64,000 nucleotides of DNA from CAYXFD01 sp964464175 (GTDB taxonomy: Bacteria; Cloacimonadota; Cloacimonadia; Cloacimonadales; JAJBBL01). Each line of letters opens with the position of its first letter. Within the stretch, counting starts at the first letter, position 1. The notes beneath the pieces were generated by a model that had not been told where the DNA came from, did no database searches, and saw only the letters and a program-made list of their open reading frames with translations. Position numbers and translations under genes: made by a program. Where the stretch lies: the NCBI GenBank assembly GCA_964464175.1, contig CAYXFD010000002.1, positions 139,104-203,103 of the forward strand. Direction: 5' to 3'. Below are positions 47,501 to 54,811 of this stretch, piece after piece.

Positions 47501-48005
47501 GGATGGAGACATTATTTTCCAGTATCACTCGGTATGGGATAACAATCATACCAGGAATTATTCTACTACCGGGATCATGGATCATACCCGGACTGTCGGT
47601 TTGCTTTATTCTTATGCCAACAACTATCCTCCTTCAGCAACACCTGTCGAGGACGGTTTAGCTATCAGAATAACAACCGATGCTCCCGACAACTATACAG
47701 CAGCTGATAACCCGGAAATCCCTTCGGTGGGTGTCTCTCTCCGGCAAAACTATCCTAATCCTTTCAATCCGGAAACAGTGATCGAATTCAGTTTGCCCCT
47801 TCAAAGCCCTGCCAAGCTTGAGGTATTCAATATCAGAGGACAGAGAATAAAAACTCTTGTGAACCGGGAGCTCGACTTTGGTCTTCACAGATATGTCTGG
47901 AACGGTACCGATGACAGAGGAAGAAACGTAGGAAGCGGGATCTATTTCTATCGTTTAGCAACAACCGAGGAAACGATAGTTAAAAGAATGATCCTGATGA
48001 AATAG
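44532..48005 (+). CDS. Secreted C25-like (gingipain-related) protein with C-terminal secretion domain
   Basis: A 1157-residue exported protein: signal peptide (1-21), propeptide-like region to about 170, C25-type domain (about 175-530: MLIISHTG, YLLLIGGARTG, LIDGDDYFPEILVGRFSV). The usual GHG histidine motif is replaced by NYRGWGAAMGWHYP, so the nearest candidate His is 386; the nucleophile candidate is Cys412 in SSFVCNTGDY. Ig/DUF11-like domains (about 620-810), a nidogen-like or PapD-like beta region (about 850-1050, DMPFTFRYYGIDYDEISICSNGWVTF), and a FlgD-like sorting domain (NYPNPFNPETVIEF, FNIRGQ, GSGIYFYRLA) follow. GGAGGAAG precedes the ATG. Third gene of the cassette; a terminator follows. 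Activity is uncertain. Confidence 0.85.
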   Translation: MNRYLLIIITILLYAITLNSMQQVSQSADNVVNYTLNYNREEITEEVISHTVALLAEDVQIQVNRMVTAVYNSSDELLERRSNNDNSRIRVSNRFTFREMYGFTVAVELVKEDNGLRSVIEELDYTIIGQGSREMPVEISESFYPLYEALADNFRTSYLVNLPFKQPAMLIISHTGTIELPTNSFAKWKRARGLEVTVVNRTDIAANPGNTDIRNYIINFYQNAENKPDYLLLIGGARTGANLPMPAFYAGDLNDATDLPYGLIDGDDYFPEILVGRFSVNNSTELATLVNKTIKYERNPYMTETDWMTRSLVVAGNYSSTPPIPITPVLFSKWLVNLFYDSGYTEVDTVFWKPGDPLMTQLVVDAVNRGSQFINYRGWGAAMGWHYPLFHISHLENTIAGAKSPIVSSFVCNTGDYANQYHDPSFGEAWMKMGTPASPNGAVAFIGPSYLHTSTEFNNAMSSGFHWGTQVEGIRSFGSAVLRGKIETFNGYPNDQGPGGIVDFYFRAYNTLSDPSLKMWVLIPDEMNIALPAQIDQGTNYIDFAAPNLSGGYVTITRDEENYTTHRIEDDYAFILLNPEEQGDIILTVTAENHLPVIQTIEITTSENITLMDYDFGGAEINPGETVTLNTILKNYSNENISNVTATLSSNSPDYVTIANNTADYGDISSGETASGSFEFSIEPECPHQTVIQFSLNISPTGDLAKIQMLVTGLLFGITEYEVNSPNGVLDPGETATIDVSIVNIGNVDAYGLTAHLVPQTDAVFTDDTVLDFGDVAIGSAATASFEISVHPDTFIGRQVYFQLNFEDQAGRHTRSYFNTTIGEVTNEHPTGPCSYGYYAYDSYDVTYSQAPEFDWIDIDPETGGPGEDMWLPDDGTVTMDMPFTFRYYGIDYDEISICSNGWVTFIPTNEINFRNWEIPMPIAPKGIIAPFWDDLKGLDDVDNELRIAYYHDQTNNRMIISWLDAYSVANLTPEGLEKIQLILEPRPDQDGDIIFQYHSVWDNNHTRNYSTTGIMDHTRTVGLLYSYANNYPPSATPVEDGLAIRITTDAPDNYTAADNPEIPSVGVSLRQNYPNPFNPETVIEFSLPLQSPAKLEVFNIRGQRIKTLVNRELDFGLHRYVWNGTDDRGRNVGSGIYFYRLATTEETIVKRMILMK

Positions 48006-48055
48006 AAAAGCAGAGTGTTAGGGAATCTGCCCCAACTTTAAAGAATATTGATCGA

Positions 48056-48086
48056 AAAGAGCCTGAAATATCCTTTCAGGCTCTTT
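48056..48086 (+). terminator. Rho-independent terminator after the secreted-protein cassette
   Basis: A perfect 13-bp stem AAAGAGCCTGAAA / TTTCAGGCTCTTT with a 5-nt loop lies 50 bp after the C25-like gene. The A-rich side and T-rich end make it a good intrinsic terminator, ending the 39.1-48.0 kb transcript. Confidence 0.85.
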
Positions 48087-48193
48087 ATCATTCCGGACTT
48101 AAGTCATCCTGATTTAAGTATTAGGTTATTCAAATCGGCTTTTTAGATTGACTAATTCTCAAGTTTCATCGAGAAGGTGATGAAGAGGTCATT

Positions 48194-48676
48194 ATGAAGA
48201 TAATACTAAAATCTGCTGTAATTTGTGTGATTCTTGTTGTTATCTTAGCTGCATGCACTCCAGCAGGCAGATATGTCACAGATAAGAAGACATCTCCCCG
48301 TAGCAGATACTACAGAACACTGCCCCTTACCGAAAGAATACCTCCTTCGGGTGAAAACTTTCGGCAAGGAGGGAGTTATCGATGGGTAGCATCATATTAC
48401 GGGAAAAAATTTCACGGAAAGAAGACTGCTAATGGTGAGATATTCGATATGCATTCTTTGACTTGTGCCCATAGAGAATTACCCTTCGGGACAATTCTAA
48501 GGGTTATCAATCCTGATAACCGCATATTCTTAGACGTTAGGGTTAATGACAGGGGACCCTTTATTGAAGGCCGTGATTTGGATCTATCTCAAGGTGCAGC
48601 TGAGCAGATCGGAATGTTAAAGGAGGGAGTTAAGGAACTCCATATTGAGATCTTACATCTACCTCTAACAGAATAA
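48194..48676 (+). CDS. rlpA: RlpA family septal-ring lytic transglycosylase-like lipoprotein
   Basis: A 160-residue lipoprotein with lipobox LAAC (Cys near 22) and a double-psi beta-barrel RlpA domain (about 58-155): ASYYGKKFHGKKTANGEIFD, TCAHRELPFGT, RVNDRGPFIEGRDLDLSQGAAEQIGM. Homologues cleave denuded peptidoglycan glycan strands or bind septal wall; the SPOR domain is absent. GAGG precedes the ATG. It has its own transcription unit after the terminator. Confidence 0.92.
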   Translation: MKIILKSAVICVILVVILAACTPAGRYVTDKKTSPRSRYYRTLPLTERIPPSGENFRQGGSYRWVASYYGKKFHGKKTANGEIFDMHSLTCAHRELPFGTILRVINPDNRIFLDVRVNDRGPFIEGRDLDLSQGAAEQIGMLKEGVKELHIEILHLPLTE

Positions 48677-48682
48677 TCCCGT

Positions 48683-48721
48683 TAGCTATCATGCAGATTG
48701 GCGCATAAAAACGGATAGCTA
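48683..48721. terminator. Possible bidirectional terminator between rlpA and the convergent lipoprotein gene
   Basis: TAGCTATC (48683-48690) pairs with GATAGCTA (48714-48721) across a 23-nt loop. T-rich sequence follows on the + side. The loop is long and the stem short, so this is a weak call supported mostly by the convergent gene arrangement. Confidence 0.35.
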
Positions 48722-48755
48722 TTATTCTCTTATCTTTTGTAAGGTCAGGACAAGC

Positions 48756-49439
48756 TTACCGTTCTTCAAGGATAATCATCAGATACTCAACTATATCCGG
48801 ACATAAAGCCAATCTTGCTGAGATCACAGCAGTACCGGTCTCTTGGTTACCGAAAAAGATGTTTTCAGCATATCCGTTAGCATCAGTCAAAACACTATCA
48901 TGTTCGAAAAAACCAAGATTTGTTGAGAAATCAATTTTTTGTTGAGCTAAATTACCCGCTTGATCTGTTAATTGAATACTGAGGTATGTTGATTCATTAC
49001 AAGGCATTGAGACACAATCAGCACTAAAAGATTCGATCTGAGGAAGATCATAAGCCAGGATCACTTTCGTTTTTTTTACCGAAGGAAATCGTTCGAGTTT
49101 AGCAGTGATGGGGATTACGCCCAGCGTTGACTCATAAACCTGAAAAATACCGGTTGCTGCTCCATTAGAGTCAGTATAGATGTAATTGCTTCCCGGACCG
49201 ACAAAGAACCCTTTCGAGGGATCATATTCAACAAGTATCTTTACATTGGCAATGAAATCAGTAGTTCCTTCAAGGGTAAATAAAACATCAGTATAATTAA
49301 GATTACAGTTTTGCCCGTCTCCGTAAAGCTCATTATTAACAATGGACAGTGTCAGCTCCGGTTTCTGGGCATCTCGGTCTTCACAGGCTGATAGAACTAA
49401 AACCAGCAGGATACAAGCAAGAAACAGTATTTTCTTCAT
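48756..49439 (-). CDS. Ig-like (invasin-type) lipoprotein, function unknown
   Basis: A 227-residue lipoprotein with lipobox LSAC (Cys near 19) and two bacterial Ig-like modules (about 30-125 and 130-225). The repeated hallmark is (T)DSNGAATGIFQVYE and TDANGYAENIFFGN preceded by a strand such as VKILVEYDPSKGFF or IDFSTNLGFFE, as in big-1/invasin domains. It follows the TPR gene by 48 bp and probably shares its transcript. Its binding site is weak. Role unknown; likely an outer-membrane surface or periplasmic adhesive/structural protein. Confidence 0.78.
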   Translation of the reverse strand: MKKILFLACILLVLVLSACEDRDAQKPELTLSIVNNELYGDGQNCNLNYTDVLFTLEGTTDFIANVKILVEYDPSKGFFVGPGSNYIYTDSNGAATGIFQVYESTLGVIPITAKLERFPSVKKTKVILAYDLPQIESFSADCVSMPCNESTYLSIQLTDQAGNLAQQKIDFSTNLGFFEHDSVLTDANGYAENIFFGNQETGTAVISARLALCPDIVEYLMIILEER

Positions 49440-49487
49440 CTATTCAAGTTAAGGAGCAAACAGTTTAAGGTAAGCCGCTACAAACAC

Positions 49488-50477
49488 TTACATCGAATCT
49501 ATACTTTCAATATAGCGACGGGCTACAGAACCAAGCCTTCTGTCATCTCTAATCTTCTCAAATTCTGCCTTTGCTTCACTAAAACGACTTTCTTCGAAAA
49601 GGATCAAGCCCTTGTAGTAAATGGCGTTACTGTTACGAGGATCATCTCTGAGAAGACGATTAACTTTCTCCATAGCATTCAGAAAATCACCACGGTCATA
49701 ATATTTTGTCAGTAGCAGAAGAGTAATGTCACGGTTGAAGCGAAGATTGTTTGAACGTTCATAATACTCAAGGGATTTATTCTCATCACCAATATCCTCG
49801 TAAAATTTACCCATATTCCTGAAAACGTTAACCAGGATGCTCTCTGGCGGATTGGTATCCAGGAAATCTTCATAGGCCTGGATTGCTGCTTCAGGATTAC
49901 CGGTTCGATAGTGTAATAGAGCAATGTTCTGTAAGACATCGGCATCCTGCCTTAGCTCAAATGCTTTTAAATACCACTCTAAGGCATTTTGATCATCTTC
50001 CTGGGCAGTATATAGCCTTCCTAACATCCTGCGGACTGCAAAATTTGCTGAGACATTATCAAAATTTTCAAGTGTTGCGATTGCCTCTCCCGGCTGGTTA
50101 AGGTCGCGATCATATATAAGTGCGATCTGTCGGGCAAAGACATCATTCTGAGGTTCTAACTCCAATCTCTTCTTAATTATCCTGACTGTATTCTGATAGT
50201 CCTGTCCCTGGTAATAGGTTGCCTGCATATTGGTAAGCATTTGTGAGATTTTATCGATTAAAGGAATATTATCTTCTTTTTCAGCCCGCAGGAAATAATT
50301 ATATGCTTCTTCGTATTTAGCGGCTGCTTCCAGAAACCGATTAGCATCATAAAGAGAATCAGCTTCAGCAGCAGCTTCATTTCCGAGTCTTTCTAACGGT
50401 TTGTCGGTATCTACTGATAGCAAGGCTGAACATGATATTAATAAACTGAGTGTTATCAATACTACTCGTAACTTCAT
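49488..50477 (-). CDS. TPR-repeat protein, exported
   Basis: A 329-residue protein with a signal peptide (MKLRVVLITLSLLIS; LISC is a marginal lipobox) and about seven to eight tetratricopeptide repeats from residue 30 to 320, for example FLEAAAKYEEAYNYFLRAE, DALEWYLKAFELRQD, PEAAIQAYEDFLDTNP, NKSLEYYERSNNLR and SRFSEAKAEFEKIRDD. The start at 50477 has an ideal AGGAGG; an ATG seven codons earlier does not. Periplasmic scaffold function is probable; the partner is unknown, possibly the lipoprotein encoded next. Confidence 0.85.
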   Translation of the reverse strand: MKLRVVLITLSLLISCSALLSVDTDKPLERLGNEAAAEADSLYDANRFLEAAAKYEEAYNYFLRAEKEDNIPLIDKISQMLTNMQATYYQGQDYQNTVRIIKKRLELEPQNDVFARQIALIYDRDLNQPGEAIATLENFDNVSANFAVRRMLGRLYTAQEDDQNALEWYLKAFELRQDADVLQNIALLHYRTGNPEAAIQAYEDFLDTNPPESILVNVFRNMGKFYEDIGDENKSLEYYERSNNLRFNRDITLLLLTKYYDRGDFLNAMEKVNRLLRDDPRNSNAIYYKGLILFEESRFSEAKAEFEKIRDDRRLGSVARRYIESIDSM

Positions 50478-50534
50478 TTGTATCCTCCTCTGATACATAT
50501 CTGTCTATTTTCTTTTGACTTAAGAGAGCATTTA

Positions 50535-50562
50535 CCTATAAAAAACCTTTTTACACTGTCAA
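50535..50562 (-). promoter_or_regulatory. Candidate promoter of the TPR/lipoprotein operon
   Basis: On the minus strand TTGACA (50562-50557) and TATAGG (50540-50535) are separated by 16 bases, 58 bp before the TPR gene start. It is the best sigma-70-like pair seen in the window. Confidence 0.5.
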
Positions 50563-50613
50563 GTAAAAAACTGCTTTGTTTTTTAATTGTCTCGAAGGAA
50601 ACCTATCTTGGTG

Positions 50614-51567
50614 TTACGCTCGGGGATGAAACATTGAATGATTCTCTTTGATGAAACGAAGGTCAATATTAGTGTATATCTGGGTGGTATTGATGCTGGA
50701 ATGACCTAAAAGAGTCTGAACAATCCTGAGGTTTGCCCCTGCTTCAAGGAGATGAGTAGCAAAAGAATGCCTGATCGTATGAGGCGATATTGTTTTTTTT
50801 ATCCCTGCCTGCAAAGCAAGTTTCTGTAGTATCTTCCAGAAACCCATTCGGGATAGCTTTTTCCCCGTGTAATTCAGAAAGAGAATATTTGTCGGCTTCA
50901 TTCTGCTCAGTATAGGGTGAACATTCAAATAATAGAGCTTAACAAAAGCTAAAGATTGTGTAGCTATCGGCACTATCCGTTCTTTTCTTCCTTTGCCAAA
51001 TACCTTTACAAGTTCTTCTTCCCAAAACAGATCATTGACCGTTAAATTAAGCATTTCAGAGATTCTGATGCCTGTGGCATACATCAACTCCAGAATAGCC
51101 TTGTTTCTAATGTCGAGGGGCTCTGTTAAAGGTACTGAATCAAGTAATTGCAGCATTTCCTCCACTGTTAGAATATCAGGAATGTGCTGTCTGTAACGAA
51201 TAACCGGTATATCTGCCGGATCAAATTGTAGTGTTTCTTCTTCATTCAGCAGGAATTTGAAGAAAGAACGAAAAGTTGAGCGTTTTCTGGCGAGAGAATT
51301 ATTCTCCAGTCCGATTTCCTGCAAGTCATTGAAATAGTCGATTACATCATCAAGTATAATTTCCGGAGGATCTTTTTTTACATGCAAGAAGAAGCCATTC
51401 AAATCAAGCTTGTAGCTCATAAGACTATTCTCGGTTAACCCTTTTTCGGTGCGCAAAAAAAAGATAAAACTGTTCACGGAGGCAATTGCTTGAGGTGATA
51501 GGATGTTTGAGTTTTTTCGATCTTTTCTTACTATTATCTCAGAAGATAGATCCTCATTCTTTTTCAT
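50614..51567 (-). CDS. xerD: Tyrosine recombinase XerC/XerD
   Basis: A 317-residue site-specific recombinase resolving chromosome dimers at dif. N-terminal SAM-like core-binding domain (about 25-115, FLRTEKGLTENSLMSYKLDLNGFF), catalytic domain (about 130-310) with ATGIRISEML (Arg), GKGRKER (Lys), SPHTIRHSFATHLLEAGANL (His-x-x-Arg), LLGHSSINTTQIYTNI (His and nucleophile Tyr). No integron or phage context, so a housekeeping Xer is likely. The gene overlaps the guaB end by 14 nt. I cannot separate XerC from XerD. Confidence 0.9.
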   Translation of the reverse strand: MKKNEDLSSEIIVRKDRKNSNILSPQAIASVNSFIFFLRTEKGLTENSLMSYKLDLNGFFLHVKKDPPEIILDDVIDYFNDLQEIGLENNSLARKRSTFRSFFKFLLNEEETLQFDPADIPVIRYRQHIPDILTVEEMLQLLDSVPLTEPLDIRNKAILELMYATGIRISEMLNLTVNDLFWEEELVKVFGKGRKERIVPIATQSLAFVKLYYLNVHPILSRMKPTNILFLNYTGKKLSRMGFWKILQKLALQAGIKKTISPHTIRHSFATHLLEAGANLRIVQTLLGHSSINTTQIYTNIDLRFIKENHSMFHPRA

Positions 51568-53020
51568 AGTGATAGTTTAAAGCCTCTCTGGTAATAGTAA
51601 CATCATGAGGATGACTCTCTTTCAATCCGGCTGTAGTGATTTCGATAAATTTTGCTCTCTGCTGCAAGGTCTTTAAATCTTTTGCCCCACAATATCCCAT
51701 TCCTGCCCGGATTCCTCCCAATAACTGAAAGAGATAATCCTTGAATGGTCCTTTGTAGGGAACCATTCCCTCTATACCTTCAGCTACCAATTTACTCTCC
51801 TCGACAGCATCCTGAAAATAACGGTCTTTGCTTCCCTTGTTCATTGCTCCGATAGAGCCCATTCCCCGATAGGCTTTGAATCTTCGACCATTTACTATTA
51901 TATACTCACCGGGACTCTCATCAGTCCCGGCAAACAAACTACCCAGCATGACAAGATTTGCTCCGGCAGCCAGAGCTTTGACAATATCTCCCGAATACTT
52001 AATCCCCCCGTCTGCGATAACAGGGATATTGTGCTTCGCTGCTACTTCCGAACAGTTCATAATGGCTGTCAATTGAGGAACTCCGACCCCGGCAATAACT
52101 CTTGTTGTACAGATAGAACCAGGACCGATACCAACTTTCACAGCATCAGCTCCGGCATCTATCAGAGCTTTGGTTGCTTCTGAAGTAGCGATATTTCCTG
52201 CGATCAAGGGAATAGTTAGTTTTGCTTTTAGTTTTTTAATAGCTACCATAATATCTTTATGATGTCCATGAGCAGTATCGATAACTAATAGGTCAGCACC
52301 TTTTTGAATTAATTCAACAGCACGTTCGTAATAATCTCCGCGTACCCCTATCGCAGCTCCAACCAATAATCTTTCGGCTGAATCTATAGCAGCATTAGGA
52401 AAACTAACTCTTTTCATGATATCCTTGACAGTTATCATACCGACGAGTTCATCATCCTTATTAACTATTGGGAGCTTCTCGATTCTATTCTTATGAAGAA
52501 GCTTTCGGGCTTCTTCAATTGTTACACCCTCTTTTGCAGTAATGAGTTTGTTACGTCGGGTCATCAGTTTATCGACTTTTATTGTAGTATCGATTTCGAA
52601 CCTTATATCCCGATTCGTTAAAATACCAACAAGGTTCTTGTTCTTTACTACAGGGAAACCACTGATGTGATGCTTAGCCGCTAATTTCAAAGCGTCTGCT
52701 ATCGTGTTTGAAGGTGTCAAAGTTATGGGATTAGTTATCACCCCGCTTTCAAATCTTTTTACTCTCCTGACTTCTTCTGCCTGTTGGTCGATAGTCAGAT
52801 TTTTATGAATTATTCCAATCCCACCTTCTCTGGCAATACTGATTGCCAGATTCGACTCAGTGACAGTGTCCATAGCAGCACTAACAACAGGTATTTTAAG
52901 TGAGATTTTATCGGTTATATTTGTGCTCAAATCAACAAGATTGGGATGAATGTCCGATTTTGCAGGAATAAGTAAGAGATCATCGAAAGTATAGCCTTTA
53001 TCATTGAATACTTTATTCAT
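51554..53020 (-). CDS. guaB: Inosine-5'-monophosphate dehydrogenase
   Basis: IMPDH oxidises IMP to XMP, the first step to GMP. The 488-residue protein has the TIM barrel interrupted by a CBS pair (about 95-210, HHISGFPVVKNKNLVGILTNRDI and RIEKLPIVNKDDELVGMITVKDI). The catalytic loop carries Cys304 in GPGSICTTRV; YRGMGSIGAMNKGSKDRYFQ and EGIEGMVPYKG form the flap. Start fits MNKVFNDKGYTFDDLLLIP and follows AAAGGAGCG. A TTGACA lies upstream at 53062-53067 (minus strand). Confidence 0.97.
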   Translation of the reverse strand: MNKVFNDKGYTFDDLLLIPAKSDIHPNLVDLSTNITDKISLKIPVVSAAMDTVTESNLAISIAREGGIGIIHKNLTIDQQAEEVRRVKRFESGVITNPITLTPSNTIADALKLAAKHHISGFPVVKNKNLVGILTNRDIRFEIDTTIKVDKLMTRRNKLITAKEGVTIEEARKLLHKNRIEKLPIVNKDDELVGMITVKDIMKRVSFPNAAIDSAERLLVGAAIGVRGDYYERAVELIQKGADLLVIDTAHGHHKDIMVAIKKLKAKLTIPLIAGNIATSEATKALIDAGADAVKVGIGPGSICTTRVIAGVGVPQLTAIMNCSEVAAKHNIPVIADGGIKYSGDIVKALAAGANLVMLGSLFAGTDESPGEYIIVNGRRFKAYRGMGSIGAMNKGSKDRYFQDAVEESKLVAEGIEGMVPYKGPFKDYLFQLLGGIRAGMGYCGAKDLKTLQQRAKFIEITTAGLKESHPHDVTITREALNYHYEKE

Positions 53021-53389
53021 ACTTCGCTCCTTTTGTACAAAAACCCTTCAGCAATGACTTTTGTCAAGGATTTCCCTGATAACGTCAGGGTTCAGGATTG
53101 ATTTCAGGCAAGGATATAGATCCTTCAGTGTTTTTATTCATTGATCTGCTCAAGTCCCTATACAAAGCTGACTAACATATATGAGAAGATAGATGTAAGG
53201 TGGAATTAAGCATTGAAATGAATTGGGGGAAGTAGGGGAGATCTGAGAAATACAAAGTCTCCCGAACTATTGATACAGAAGCTTTTGCTTGACAGTAATC
53301 AACTTAACAGAGATTTATTGTTGCAATATCTTTTGTCACATTGGCTTTAAAGCCATTTACGGCAAATGCTTGAAGATGAGGAGACGCTG
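53021..53389. promoter_or_regulatory. Divergent intergenic region between guaB and the HD-GYP regulator
   Basis: No gene is seen in about 369 bp. TTGACA occurs on the minus strand at 53062-53067 toward guaB and on the plus strand at 53289-53294 toward the regulator (followed about 18 bases later by an AT-rich ATTTAT). These are weak promoter candidates. Confidence 0.4.
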
Positions 53390-54811
53390 ATGTCAAAAAT
53401 CTTGATAATTGACGATGATGAACAAGTAGTAATGACCTTAAAAGGGATAATAGACCATTACTTTCCGGAAGCAAATATTTGGTCTGCCTATGACGGCATG
53501 GAAGGCATTCAATTAGTCCGTACACATAAACCAGACCTGATAATTTTAGATATTAACCTTCCCTCTGTGAGTGGTCATGCCATTTGTCGTTCTCTGAAAT
53601 CAGATCCTGAACTCAAAAAAACTCCGATCTTGATTGTTACGGGTGAACATTCCGAGACAACGGCTAAAGTCAAGAGTCTTGAATACGGTGCTGAAGCTTT
53701 TTTGAATAAACCTTTTGATGTTCCTGAATTAGCAGCCCAGGTCAAATCACTGCTGCGTTTGAAAGAGGCAGAAGATAAACTATTGCTGGAAAGAGATTTA
53801 TTAAAGATCGATGTCAGGGTTAAGGAGAAAGAATTAGAAAAGAACTACCGGGATATCAAACGTCTGTTTCGTGCCTTTATCGAAGTGATGGCAACGTCAA
53901 TTGATGCCTTATCCATCTATAACTATGACAGCACCAGAAAGGTAGCCGAGATGGTGAAAAACTTTATAGATTATATTAACATTAATAATTATGGGTTTTA
54001 TCGGGATTTAAGGCTTGATAAGGAGAAACAGGATAATCTGATTACTGCAGCGTGGCTGCACGATATCGGAAAAATCTCGATCCCGACAAATTTGATGAAT
54101 AAATTTACCAGATTAGGCGATCATTATCCAGTGGTTCTGCAGAGATTAGAAGCGATTTATTATTATTTAAAAGCCGAATCTGACAAAAACGGATTACGGG
54201 AGAAGTGTCTTTCAGCTATCGAGATAGTTCAGCGTTTGAACATACCTGTAAATAAAGTAGCGGAAGAGGATATCAGTCAAGTAAACGAGTTTGCTAACCT
54301 TACTTATAGAAGCATCTCGGGAGAAGAAAGAACATGGTTTACTGAGGAAGAGACTGAAGCTTTGCTCATCATGAAGGGCACTCTGACAGAGAAAGAACGT
54401 AAAGAGGTCGAGAATCACGTTCAGATGACAGATCTATTATTAAGTAAGATGCCATTTGCCCACAAGAAGCGAGATATCCCCAAATGGTGTAGAAACCATC
54501 ACGAGTTACTCGACGGATCTGGTTACCACCAAGGTCTTAAGGGAGAACAGATATCAACCGAGACAAGGATATTAACAATAGTCGATATCTTTGAAGCCCT
54601 GACTTCCTGTGAAAGACCATACAAAAAGTATCATACGATTGATGAAGCTCTTTATGTAATTGAAGATATGGCAGAGAAGGGGAAGCTTGACAAAGAATTA
54701 GTAAGGCTATTCAAAGAGAGTAAAGCTTGGGAGATAGAAGATGAAGAGAAGCAAGAACGAGAGGAATTACCGAAAAATTCCTTCAGTGAACAGAATTCTT
54801 CAGTTAATTAG
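53390..54811 (+). CDS. Response regulator with variant HD-GYP domain
   Basis: A 473-residue protein: CheY-like receiver (1-122; Asp54 in IILDINLP, Lys in FLNKPFDV), coiled linker (about 125-165), and an HD-GYP-like domain. HD is His224-Asp225 in AWLHDIGKISIP. The HHE motif (370-372) leads into HHELLDGSGYH, so the Pro of GYP is His380, followed by LKGEQISTETRILTIVDIFEALTSCERPYKK. About 90 extra residues lie between the HD segment and the helix that normally follows it (GTLTEKERKEVENH). HD-GYP domains hydrolyse cyclic-di-GMP, so altered activity is possible. The ATG at 53390 follows GAGGAG. It overlaps selA by 71 nt. Confidence 0.85.
   Translation: MSKILIIDDDEQVVMTLKGIIDHYFPEANIWSAYDGMEGIQLVRTHKPDLIILDINLPSVSGHAICRSLKSDPELKKTPILIVTGEHSETTAKVKSLEYGAEAFLNKPFDVPELAAQVKSLLRLKEAEDKLLLERDLLKIDVRVKEKELEKNYRDIKRLFRAFIEVMATSIDALSIYNYDSTRKVAEMVKNFIDYININNYGFYRDLRLDKEKQDNLITAAWLHDIGKISIPTNLMNKFTRLGDHYPVVLQRLEAIYYYLKAESDKNGLREKCLSAIEIVQRLNIPVNKVAEEDISQVNEFANLTYRSISGEERTWFTEEETEALLIMKGTLTEKERKEVENHVQMTDLLLSKMPFAHKKRDIPKWCRNHHELLDGSGYHQGLKGEQISTETRILTIVDIFEALTSCERPYKKYHTIDEALYVIEDMAEKGKLDKELVRLFKESKAWEIEDEEKQEREELPKNSFSEQNSSVN

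Noticed and set aside
51554..51567. Frameshift at the xerD/guaB junction
   Set aside because: Both proteins are full length; this is a normal 14-nt gene overlap.
50614..51567. xerD as an integrase marking a mobile element
   Set aside because: No attachment site, tRNA, phage or plasmid genes nearby, and it is coupled to guaB.
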